Both the position numbers and the translations under genes were made by a program. The notes under the pieces are model-generated. The model was not told where the DNA came from, searched no databases, and saw nothing but the letters and a program-made list of their open reading frames with translations. A stretch of 64,000 nt of DNA from Cytophaga hutchinsonii ATCC 33406. GTDB lineage: Bacteria; Bacteroidota; Bacteroidia; Cytophagales; Cytophagaceae. This document shows positions 53,847-61,281 of the stretch, piece by piece. The stretch covers positions 745,501 to 809,500 of the forward strand of contig NC_008255.1 of NCBI RefSeq assembly GCF_000014145.1, in the 5' to 3' direction. Each line of letters begins with the position of its first letter. Position 1 is the first letter of the stretch.

Positions 53847-54498
53847 GATTGTCTGAATTAAGATTTGTAGGATTTAAGGATTATAGGATTTTTAATTGAT
53901 TTCTGTAATTTTACGAATCTTAATTCTGATATATGATTTAAACATTTTTTTATAGTCTTTTAATTTTTTAATTCTACTAATTCTATTCCGCCGTGAATAG
54001 CCAATGAAAATGCAACAGGAAGATATAACACACAAAATTATAGGTTGTGCGATGAAAGTACACCGTACATTAGGAAATGGATTCGAAGAAGTTATTTATC
54101 AAAGAGCATTAGCTATTGAAATGGAAAGACAAGGCTTAGGTTACCAAAGAGAAATGGAAATGATAATTTTTTATGAGGGAATTGATATTGGTAAAAGAAG
54201 AGTTGATTTTTTCGTTGAAAATATAATAATGGTTGAATTAAAAGCAATAACTAAACTTGATGATTGTCACTTAGCTCAAGCTATGAATTATTGTCAAGCA
54301 TATAACTTGCCATCAGGATTGCTGATAAATTTTGGTTCAAGAAGTATGGAATTTAAACGTGTATATAATTTAAATCACATAGACAATAGTTCATTCCGAA
54401 AAATAAGCAAAGAGTGATTATCTCTTAATTCTGATATATTCTTAAATATTTATAATCTTTTAATTCTTAAATCTTACTAATCCTAATTCAGACAATCT
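53846..54498. mobile_element. Repeat-bounded element carrying a GxxExxY gene (putative)
   Basis: Outer inverted repeats 53846-53894 and 54450-54498 start agattgtctgaatta and match over most of ~49 bp. Inside, a second unit (ttaattctgatatat, then tataatcttttaattc) occurs as an imperfect direct repeat at 53922-53990 and 54425-54490. The 54004-54417 gene is the only cargo. The ends fall exactly at the stop of the heme-binding gene and at the last codons of the AraC gene. No transposase is present. It may be a small mobilised or recombining unit. Confidence 0.6.
54004..54417 (+). CDS. GxxExxY protein (PDDEXK-like nuclease family)
   Basis: 137 aa. The family signature is GNGFEEVIYQRA. A PDDEXK-like core follows: RRVDFFVENIIMVELKA, with Asp then Glu-x-Lys, and later GLLINFGSR. 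These proteins have an unknown function; their fold suggests DNA cleavage or binding. Flanked on both sides by imperfect repeats, so it looks like the cargo of a small element rather than an operon member. AT-rich codon use. Confidence 0.88.
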   Translation: MKMQQEDITHKIIGCAMKVHRTLGNGFEEVIYQRALAIEMERQGLGYQREMEMIIFYEGIDIGKRRVDFFVENIIMVELKAITKLDDCHLAQAMNYCQAYNLPSGLLINFGSRSMEFKRVYNLNHIDNSSFRKISKE

Positions 54499-55369
54499 TC
54501 CTGTATTCGGTCGGCGACACACCGCTGGTCTTTTTAAAATACTTTGAAAAATACGATTGATCTGAAAAATGCAGTTGAAAGGCAATTTCCTGCACCGTTA
54601 GTTGCGTATGTGTTAAGAGCCGCTTTATTTCAAGTGTCATCCGGTCGTTGATAAAATCCGTTGGCGTACGTCCGGTAAATTCTTTTACCGTTTCACTTAA
54701 ATGATTGGCCGTTACATGCAGCATGTCGGCGTATTCTTTTACGCCAATGTTCTCCGTGCACTTTTCTTCGATCAGTTGTTTGAAACGTTTAATTAAAATG
54801 TGTCCTTTTTTTAATTGCGTTCCGTCTGCCTGTGGATACAGGCGTTTGCATTGGATCAGGATCAGATCCAGTAAGGCGTGCGTTGCTTCCTGACTGTCTA
54901 AGGCATCTGTATTTACTTCAAGGATTGCTTTTTTAAATAACGAATCAAGTTCTTCGATAGCGCTTGCTTTTGTTAAATACAACGGTGGATTATTGTATTG
55001 CAGCGAATAGAAAAAAGGGAACTCAAATAATTTATACGGATCATTTTTATTGGATAAATAAAAACCGGAGCTGAATAAAAAGATGTATCCGTAAATATCC
55101 GGTGAGAAAGAAATTTCATGGATTTGCCCCGGAGACAGAAAGAATACGGTGTTTGGTTTGATCTCGTATTCCTGCAGGTCAATAATATACGTGCCGGTGC
55201 CTTTTGTTATAAATAGAATTTCATAGAAATCATCGTGGCGGTGCGGATAGGCAACTTTGAAATCTCGGTCTTTATTAAAAATTTCAACATTGTATTGCGC
55301 ACCATCGGCCGTTTTTTTTGAAAACTTATCAATGGAATAAACAGGAATATGTTCGGGTTTATGCTTCAT
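54488..55369 (-). CDS. AraC-family transcriptional regulator
   Basis: 293 aa with an N-terminal cupin-like sensing domain (~30-130: AYPHRHDDFYEILFITKGTG, FFLSPGQIHEISF) and a C-terminal double helix-turn-helix (~195-293: VKEYADMLHVTANHLSETVK, EIAFQLHFSDQSYFSKYFKK). The last three codons and stop lie in the right inverted repeat of the GxxExxY element. Its ATG overlaps the stop of the P5C dehydrogenase gene by four bases, so it is the last gene of that run and may regulate proline/ornithine breakdown. Confidence 0.93.
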   Translation of the reverse strand: MKHKPEHIPVYSIDKFSKKTADGAQYNVEIFNKDRDFKVAYPHRHDDFYEILFITKGTGTYIIDLQEYEIKPNTVFFLSPGQIHEISFSPDIYGYIFLFSSGFYLSNKNDPYKLFEFPFFYSLQYNNPPLYLTKASAIEELDSLFKKAILEVNTDALDSQEATHALLDLILIQCKRLYPQADGTQLKKGHILIKRFKQLIEEKCTENIGVKEYADMLHVTANHLSETVKEFTGRTPTDFINDRMTLEIKRLLTHTQLTVQEIAFQLHFSDQSYFSKYFKKTSGVSPTEYRKIV

Positions 55370-56985
55370 TGCAGCTTCATGAAATCATAGGTATAATCGT
55401 GCGGCGGCGAAAGATTTTCTTTTACGACCAACGGGCTCACCCACCGAAGTAAATTTAAAACAGAGCCAGCTTTGTCGTTTGTGCCGGATAAGCGTGCACC
55501 GCCGAAAGGCTGCTGATTCACAACCGCGCCGGTAGGTTTATCATTGATGTATAAATTTCCTGCACTGTAATACAAGGCTTTTTTAGCCTCCTCAATGATT
55601 GCGCTATCTGCAGCAAAAATACTTCCGGTAAGCGCATACGGTGTAGTTGTGTCAACTATACCCAGTACCTGGTTCCATTCGGAATCTTTATATACATACA
55701 CAGTAAGTACCGGGCCGAAAATCTCTTCGCGCATGGTAACGTATTGCGGATTGCTGGCTTCTATAATTGTAGGCTCAATAAAATAACCGATGGATTTATC
55801 ATATTTTCCGCCGGCGATGATACTTGCTTCCGGATCTTTTTTAGCAGCATCGATGTAGCGTACAATTTTATCAAATGCTTTTTCGTCTATTACAGCATTT
55901 ATGAAATTTGAAAAATCTTCTACCGTTCCCATTTTAATTTCATCAAGCATATGAACGATATGTTCCCTAACCGAAGGCCAGATGGAAGCTGGAATATACG
56001 CTCTTGAAGCAGCAGAACATTTTTGTCCCTGGTATTCAAAAGCGCCCCGCACAAGCGCTACAGATAAAGCCTGTACATCGCAGGAGGCGTGTGCCAGTAC
56101 AAAATCTTTTCCGCCTGTTTCGCCAACAATACGCGGAAAATTCTGGTACAGGTCAATGTTGTTGTGAATGGTTGTTGAAATCTGCTTGAATACAGCTGTG
56201 CTTCCTGTAAAGTGAAGTCCTGCAAATTGCCGGTGCTGAAAAATAATATCCCCGGTTACTGGTCCGTCTGTATAGATTAAATTAATGACACCATTTGGCA
56301 AGCCCGCTTCTATCAAAACTTTCATAATGATACGCGCGGAATAGATTTGTGTGTATGCGGGTTTCCATACTACCGTATTGCCCATTAATGCGGGTGCAGC
56401 AGGCAGGTTGCCTGCAATGGCTGTAAAGTTGAAGGGTGTTAAAGCAAAGATAAATCCTTCGAGCGGACGGTAGATCATTCTGTTAATGATACCTTCGTGC
56501 GAACATGGCTGGATGGTTTCAATTTCATACGCAAAAGCCACATTCAAACGGAAAAAATCAATCAGTTCGCAGGCCGAATCAATTTCAGCCTGGTACACAT
56601 TTTTAGACTGGCCCAGCATGGTAGCGGCATTGATCTCTGCCCGATAGGTTGTAGAAATCAGGTCTGCAGCTTTTAGAAATACTGCTGCCCGTTCTTTCAG
56701 TGATTTGACTGCCCAGCTGTGTTTGGCATGCAGCGCTGCCGAGATCGCATTTGAAACATGTACCCCTTTTCCTTCGCAGAAATAACCCAGTGTATAGGCA
56801 TGCTCATGCGGAGGTGCTATACGGACATGCTGATCGGTAAATACTTCTTTCCCATTAATGATCATGGGTATGATTACTTCAGCAGCTTTAAGTTCAGTTA
56901 TTTTTTGCTGAACGGCAGAACGCTCCGCAGAGCCGGGTGCATAGTGCAACAGGGTTTCGTTTATTTTTTCCGGTTTAATAGTCAT
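55366..56985 (-). CDS. pruA: L-glutamate gamma-semialdehyde (P5C) dehydrogenase
   Basis: 539 aa from ATG 56985 (MTIKPEKINETLLHYAPGS). NAD-dependent aldehyde dehydrogenase that oxidises glutamate semialdehyde to glutamate. Seen: FTPFNFTAIAGNLPAAPALM, the Glu in VGETGGKDFVLAH, the nucleophile Cys in YQGQKCSAASRAY, and the C-terminal INDKPTGAVVNQQPFGGARL with GTNDKAGSVLNLLRW, typical of P5CDH. No proline dehydrogenase domain is fused. Together with rocD it gives a complete ornithine-to-glutamate route. Confidence 0.94.
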   Translation of the reverse strand: MTIKPEKINETLLHYAPGSAERSAVQQKITELKAAEVIIPMIINGKEVFTDQHVRIAPPHEHAYTLGYFCEGKGVHVSNAISAALHAKHSWAVKSLKERAAVFLKAADLISTTYRAEINAATMLGQSKNVYQAEIDSACELIDFFRLNVAFAYEIETIQPCSHEGIINRMIYRPLEGFIFALTPFNFTAIAGNLPAAPALMGNTVVWKPAYTQIYSARIIMKVLIEAGLPNGVINLIYTDGPVTGDIIFQHRQFAGLHFTGSTAVFKQISTTIHNNIDLYQNFPRIVGETGGKDFVLAHASCDVQALSVALVRGAFEYQGQKCSAASRAYIPASIWPSVREHIVHMLDEIKMGTVEDFSNFINAVIDEKAFDKIVRYIDAAKKDPEASIIAGGKYDKSIGYFIEPTIIEASNPQYVTMREEIFGPVLTVYVYKDSEWNQVLGIVDTTTPYALTGSIFAADSAIIEEAKKALYYSAGNLYINDKPTGAVVNQQPFGGARLSGTNDKAGSVLNLLRWVSPLVVKENLSPPHDYTYDFMKLQ

Positions 56986-57008
56986 CTGCACTGCGGTTTA
57001 AAAACGTA

Positions 57009-57704
57009 TTATAAAATATGCTTTAATTCAATTAAATTTGTTATTTCAAACTGAATGTCTTCTGTATGTGTTTTTTTCTCCGGATTGTAGAATACATTTC
57101 CGATACCCATTAATTTTGCACCGAGCACATCTGCATACAGATCATCACCAATCATGATACTCGTTTCAGCAGCACTGCCTGTTGTTTGCAGGGCATATTC
57201 GAAAATCTGGGGTTCCGGTTTTTTGTATCCGGTATGATCTGCATGAATGAGGCTGTCAAAATATTTTTCCAAACCGGAATGTTTCATTTTAACATGCTGC
57301 GTTTCAGAAAAACCATTTGTGATAATATGCAAGGAATAACCTTTCTCCTTCAGATAATCTAAAATCTCAAATGAATTAACATGTACGTGTGGTTTCGTCG
57401 GACATAATTCTATGAAATGTGTATCAATGCGTGCCGGTACGTTATCTGCATGAATACCCAGCATCTGGAACGTACGCGGAAAACGTTCTGTACGCAGTTC
57501 TTCTTTTGTTACTTCATTTCTGTGGAAGCCAGCCCACATGCTGTCGTTGATATGCCGGTATGTTTTTTGAAAATCAGGAACACTAAAACCAAATTGCGCT
57601 AATTCATATATCGTATATAATTCCTGCAACGTTTCGGCACAGTTTAAATTGAAGTCCCATAACGTATGATCTAAATCGAAGAATACCGTTTTATATGTTT
57701 TCAT
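57009..57704 (-). CDS. HAD hydrolase (YjjG-type, nucleotidase-like)
   Basis: 231 aa. HAD motif I FFDLDHTLWDF (Asp nucleophile), motif II HIITNGFSETQHVKMKHSGL, motif III lysine in KKPEPQIFEYAL, and motif IV IMIGDDLYADVLGAKLMG. The DHTLWDFNLN start is that of YjjG, a pyrimidine 5'-nucleotidase that removes odd nucleotides. It ends one base before the ferredoxin gene of the same strand ends, so the two are adjacent in one transcript. Confidence 0.9.
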   Translation of the reverse strand: MKTYKTVFFDLDHTLWDFNLNCAETLQELYTIYELAQFGFSVPDFQKTYRHINDSMWAGFHRNEVTKEELRTERFPRTFQMLGIHADNVPARIDTHFIELCPTKPHVHVNSFEILDYLKEKGYSLHIITNGFSETQHVKMKHSGLEKYFDSLIHADHTGYKKPEPQIFEYALQTTGSAAETSIMIGDDLYADVLGAKLMGIGNVFYNPEKKTHTEDIQFEITNLIELKHIL

Positions 57705-57705
57705 A

Positions 57706-58011
57706 TTATACCTTTAATTTCAACCTCTCAACCGCGATGTCATTTACTAAATGGCTTTCAACAATTTCTGCGACATCTGCCGGTTCAACTTTTCCATAAA
57801 AAACACCTTCCGGATACACAACGAGCGCAGGGCCGTTTGCACAGACATCAATACAGCCGGCACGTTGCGCGCGGATATCGACAGCAAGCTTACGCTCTCT
57901 GATTTCTTTTTTAAATAATTCTACAAGCGCCATGCCGCGCTCTTCTCCACAACATTCTTTTCCATTCGGACGTTCGTTGGTGCAAATGAAAACGTGCTTT
58001 TTAAATTTCAT
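57706..58011 (-). CDS. Thioredoxin-like [2Fe-2S] ferredoxin
   Basis: 101 aa. Cluster cysteines: C10 in HVFICTNERPNG, C20/C21 in KECCGEERG, and GCIDVCANGPALVVYPEG near residue 55-60, the pattern of thioredoxin-fold 2Fe-2S proteins. Cytosolic electron carrier, partner unknown. The downstream HAD gene starts two bases after its stop. Confidence 0.9.
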   Translation of the reverse strand: MKFKKHVFICTNERPNGKECCGEERGMALVELFKKEIRERKLAVDIRAQRAGCIDVCANGPALVVYPEGVFYGKVEPADVAEIVESHLVNDIAVERLKLKV

Positions 58012-58095
58012 ATGTGTTGGTGTATACGTGTTTCAGTTAAATCGGATGTGTTAGACCGGGAAGTATGGGAAGGTATTTCGTTTTTTAAAGGCAAA

Positions 58096-58497
58096 TTACA
58101 GATCCGGAACTTTATAAATCTTTTTCCGGATGTGTTGTTTCCGGATAGCCAGTTCATTGTTGGCATATAGTGTTCTGTATTCGATCAGGTCTTTATAAAG
58201 CTGAGGCTCTTTTCCAAATAGCCTGAACAACTGCTTAAGAATATCAATATAGGTTTCGTTGATGTAATAATACACCCATTGATCTACTTTACGGTATTTT
58301 AACAGACCAATAGACTTAAGAATGCTTAAATGGCGTGAAGTTTTTGTTTGTGTATAATCAAGGATGAGTTCCAGATCGGAAATACACATTTCATCATTGA
58401 TCAAAATAAGATTTAAAATCCGTATTCTGGATTCGTCGCTAAACGCTTTCAGGATCTCGGAACCTTTTTGAATATCAACTGTTTTTAATCGTATCAT
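58096..58497 (-). CDS. ArsR-family transcriptional regulator
   Basis: 133 aa from ATG 58497 (MIRLKTVDIQKGSEILK); an in-frame ATG at 58515 would add six residues. Winged HTH: ILKAFSDESRIRILNLILIN, then ELILDYTQTKTSRHLSILKS and wing YRKVDQWVYYYIN. No Cys-rich metal site at the recognition helix (no CxC), so it may sense something other than arsenic-type metals. A TATATTTG -7-like box (minus strand) lies at 58513-58520. First gene of the ArsR-ferredoxin-HAD-P5CDH-AraC run. Confidence 0.9.
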   Translation of the reverse strand: MIRLKTVDIQKGSEILKAFSDESRIRILNLILINDEMCISDLELILDYTQTKTSRHLSILKSIGLLKYRKVDQWVYYYINETYIDILKQLFRLFGKEPQLYKDLIEYRTLYANNELAIRKQHIRKKIYKVPDL

Positions 58498-58634
58498 GTA
58501 TATTCGCCTAATCAAATATACTGAATTACTTAGAGTAAAACCCTTATTTTACACAATAATTCGCTTTAAATGCTGTTCAAGATAGTATTGATGCCCGTAA
58601 TTTTTTACCTTGTAGTATTAATTGATATAGTTCG

Positions 58635-59300
58635 TTGAGAAAAAATATATTTATAAAACTTATAGCATGTGTTGGATTGATGCTGGTATTTGGAGTTTCA
58701 CAGGCTCAATCTCCCAGAAAAATCATTCAATTTTCAGGTTTGATCGTATCTGGTGATAGTGCGTATGGGACCCCTGGAGTATATATTTTTGTGCCTAAAG
58801 AAGGGCGCGGTACGATGTCAAATGCGATCGGATATTTCTCTATGGCAGTATTGACGGGTGATAGTGTAGTAATTAAATCGGTAGGTTATAAAGAAAAGAA
58901 TTTTATTGTTCCGTATACACTGGAAGATAAGGTTTCGGTAATTATTGAAATTCTGGAAGACACACTGTACATGCCCATCATAGAAATTACACCTTGGCCT
59001 ACAGAACGTTTATTCAAAGAAGCATTCATTGCACTTCAGCTGCCTGAAAAAGAATATACCAATATGCATAACAACCTGAATGAGCAGGTGCTGAAACGCA
59101 TGATGTATAATATGGGTGCAGACGGACATGCAAACTCCAGATACTATCTGCAGCAGCAGACGCTTTCAACAGAAAATCAATATTTTTCTCCGACACTTTC
59201 GCTTACCAATCCTTTTGCCTGGAAAAATTTTATTGACGGCGTGAAAAGAGGAGATCTCAAAAAGACCTATCCGAATCAGGTTATTCCGGATGATGAGTAA
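58635..59300 (+). CDS. Secreted carboxypeptidase-regulatory-like domain protein
   Basis: 221 aa. The only start giving a full signal peptide is TTG at 58635 (MRKNIFIKLIACVGLMLVFG, cleavage near SQAQ). Mature part: IIQFSGLIVSGDSAYGTPGV, then FVPKEGRGTMSNAIGYFSMA and VVIKSVGYKEKNFIVP, the pattern of carboxypeptidase-D regulatory domains (Ig-like). It probably serves on the cell surface; substrate unknown. It faces away from the ArsR gene. Confidence 0.8.
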   Translation: MRKNIFIKLIACVGLMLVFGVSQAQSPRKIIQFSGLIVSGDSAYGTPGVYIFVPKEGRGTMSNAIGYFSMAVLTGDSVVIKSVGYKEKNFIVPYTLEDKVSVIIEILEDTLYMPIIEITPWPTERLFKEAFIALQLPEKEYTNMHNNLNEQVLKRMMYNMGADGHANSRYYLQQQTLSTENQYFSPTLSLTNPFAWKNFIDGVKRGDLKKTYPNQVIPDDE

Positions 59301-59400
59301 GCAGTCCGCCTAACATGCACAACAGATTGAACTAAATAAAATAGTTTTAAATTGAATCAGCACAGATTTTAAATTTATTTTTCAGTATTTCAATTGCAAA

Positions 59401-59433
59401 TTTGGAAAAATGAAAAAATAGTTTCTACCTTTG
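59401..59433 (+). promoter_or_regulatory. Promoter of the leader/aminotransferase unit
   Basis: TTTG at 59401-59404, exactly 21 bp, then TACCTTTG at 59426-59433: a perfect Bacteroidota -33/-7 pair. The expected transcription start (~59438-59441) falls on the ATG of leader ORF 1. Confidence 0.82.
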
Positions 59434-59437
59434 GATT

Positions 59438-59512
59438 ATGAACACAACATATAAATGTACACTTACAGTCCTTTGGGCAGTCGCATCACACGTGACTGGG
59501 CGGGCTATATAG
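59438..59512 (+). ncRNA. Leader ORF 1 of a tandem attenuator
   Basis: Possible 24-codon leader peptide (MNTTYKCTLTVLWAVASHVT, ending GRAI). ATG lies at or next to the expected transcription start, so it would be leaderless. The distal segment ctgggcgggct can pair with agcccg of terminator 1 (59542-59547), which offers an antiterminator. It shares GGCAGTCG and CTGGGYGG with leader 2. Confidence 0.65.
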
Positions 59513-59537
59513 GTATATTTATAACCATACATATATC

Positions 59538-59570
59538 AAAAAGCCCGTCTGGATTAGTCGGGCTTTTTTT
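59538..59570 (+). terminator. Attenuator terminator 1
   Basis: Stem aaagcccg / cgggcttt (arms 59540-59547 and 59559-59566) with an 11-base loop and a run of T. Confidence 0.9.
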
Positions 59571-59588
59571 ATTAAACAAAAATGTAAA

Positions 59589-59681
59589 ATGATTTTATCG
59601 CACACACATATCTGGAAATGCTCTGTTGCCTCTCTGAAAGCGGCAGTCGTGGCAGTCTATATCCGAGTCTGGGTGGAATAA
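59589..59681 (+). ncRNA. Leader ORF 2 of a tandem attenuator
   Basis: Possible 30-codon leader peptide with a valine-rich end (CSVASLKAAVVAVYIRVWVE). It is similar to leader 1 at GGCAGTCG and at CTGGGYGG, in the same reading phase, so the two appear to be duplicated modules. Confidence 0.65.
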
Positions 59682-59710
59682 ATATATCGTATTATGTTAC
59701 TGATTTATTG

Positions 59711-59743
59711 AAGGCCTCCCGTGAAAATGGAAGGCCTTTTTCT
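59711..59743 (+). terminator. Attenuator terminator 2
   Basis: Stem aaggcct(ccc) / (gg)aaggcctt followed by T-rich tract. It lies 25 bases before the aminotransferase ATG, so readthrough is needed for expression. Confidence 0.88.
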
Positions 59744-59767
59744 TTGTCATCATTTTAAAATAGCTAT

Positions 59768-60970
59768 ATGAAAACTACAAGTACAACAACAAACCTATTC
59801 GCAAATCGTGTAAACAGTGTTCCGCAATCTTTCATTCGGGAAATCTTAAAAGTTGCTTCAAATCCCGCCATTACTTCGTTTGCAGGCGGATTGCCCAATC
59901 CGGCATTCTTTCCGGTAAAAGAATTAGAACTTTCAGCGGCACGTGTATTCCAACAGGAGGGGATGCAGGCATTGCAGTATACATCAACGGAGGGGTATTA
60001 TCCGTTGCGGGAATTTATTTCTCACCGGTATCGACAGCGGTATAATTTAGACATTCCGCCTGAACAGATCCTGATCACAAACGGCTCTCAGCAGGCGCTT
60101 GATCTGATCGGTAAAATCTTTATCAATCCCGGCGATCATGTATTGATGGAACGCCCTACCTATTTGGGTGCGTTGCAGTGCCTGTCTATGTTTCAGCCAA
60201 ACTTTCAGGAAGTACTATTGAATGCAGACGGGATTGATATTGATGACCTGGAAGATCAGTTATGGTCTAATCCGATAAAATTATTTTACAGCATTCCAAA
60301 CTTTCAGAACCCAACAGGTATCCGCTACAGTAAAGCAATTCGGGAGCAGGCGATGCAGGTACTTGGCAGATACAATACGATTGTTATTGAAGATGATCCG
60401 TATGGAGATATATTCTTTAATGGAGAAGAACTTCCGCCGTTGTATAGTTTTATGCCGGAGAAAACAATTTTATTAGGTTCTTTTTCTAAAACCATTGCAC
60501 CAGGTTTACGCCTAGGCTGGATGGTAGCGAGCGAAGAAATCATCCGCAAAGCAACGATCATGAAACAGGCGTCAGACTTACATTCCGGCAATTTGACACA
60601 ACATATTTTGTATCGGTTTTTAACAGCGTATTCAGTAGATGCACATATTAAAACCATACAGGATGTTTACCGGTTTCAACGTGATACCATGATGAGTTGC
60701 CTGAAACAGTATTTCCCGTCATCTATAAAATATACACATCCGCAGGGAGGTATGTTTGCGTGGGTAACATTGCCGGAAGAAATTACCGCGCGTGAATTGT
60801 TAGCGAAAGCAATTGAGCAGGATATTATTTTTGTACCCGGAGATGCATTTTATGCAAGTAACCCGGATACACAGACACTGCGTTTGAATTATTCAAATGT
60901 AGAAGAAGCGGCCATGCGCAAAGCCATGAATACACTGGGGGGTATGGTTGCCAGTCTGGTAGAAGTATAG
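59768..60970 (+). CDS. PLP-dependent aminotransferase (AAT class I, MocR/2-aminoadipate type)
   Basis: 400 aa without a helix-turn-helix. Seen: ITSFAGGLPNPAFFPVKELE, TSTEGYYPLREFISHRYRQR, SIPNFQNPTGIRYS, VIEDDPYGDIFFNGE and the PLP lysine in GSFSKTIAPGLRLGWM. Related enzymes act on 2-aminoadipate, aromatic or branched-chain amino acids. The valine-rich leader ORFs suggest a link with branched-chain amino acids, which is inference. Transcription must pass two terminators. A short frame at 60994-61197 follows but has no support. Confidence 0.92.
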   Translation: MKTTSTTTNLFANRVNSVPQSFIREILKVASNPAITSFAGGLPNPAFFPVKELELSAARVFQQEGMQALQYTSTEGYYPLREFISHRYRQRYNLDIPPEQILITNGSQQALDLIGKIFINPGDHVLMERPTYLGALQCLSMFQPNFQEVLLNADGIDIDDLEDQLWSNPIKLFYSIPNFQNPTGIRYSKAIREQAMQVLGRYNTIVIEDDPYGDIFFNGEELPPLYSFMPEKTILLGSFSKTIAPGLRLGWMVASEEIIRKATIMKQASDLHSGNLTQHILYRFLTAYSVDAHIKTIQDVYRFQRDTMMSCLKQYFPSSIKYTHPQGGMFAWVTLPEEITARELLAKAIEQDIIFVPGDAFYASNPDTQTLRLNYSNVEEAAMRKAMNTLGGMVASLVEV

Positions 60971-61281
60971 CAGGAAGTTTATTTTTTGAAATTATGAGAA
61001 ATAACATACTTGCAGTAATCCGTTACATGAATGTGGCGGAGATACAACGGAATATCTTTTTAATTCAGGCACGGATATATTTTAGTATAAATGGGTTTTT
61101 ATACAAATCGAAAAAAAAGTTCCGGAGGAAGTGTAAATGCTGGATGGATGAAGGGATGAAAGATTTTTATTCGATGGTTAAGAACCATAAAAGGTGAAAG
61201 CTATTATCCTGAATAGTTGTAATGTTAAATAAAAAACGCCTTCCATTGGAAGGCGTTTTCAGTAGAAAAATGCATCTGTAA
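60971..61281. other. Intergenic region aminotransferase / M6 protease
   Basis: About 310 bases. A 67-codon plus-strand frame at 60994-61197 has a basic composition with no family and no clear signals; I do not accept it as a gene. The region ends in the terminator at 61233-61259. Confidence 0.5.
61233..61259. terminator. Bidirectional terminator
   Basis: 12-bp perfect stem aaaacgccttcc / ggaaggcgtttt, loop att, between convergent genes. Confidence 0.92.

Noticed and set aside
60994-61197. 67-codon plus-strand frame after the aminotransferase
   Set aside because: Basic, low-complexity composition, no family, no promoter or spacing evidence; likely chance in AT-rich DNA.
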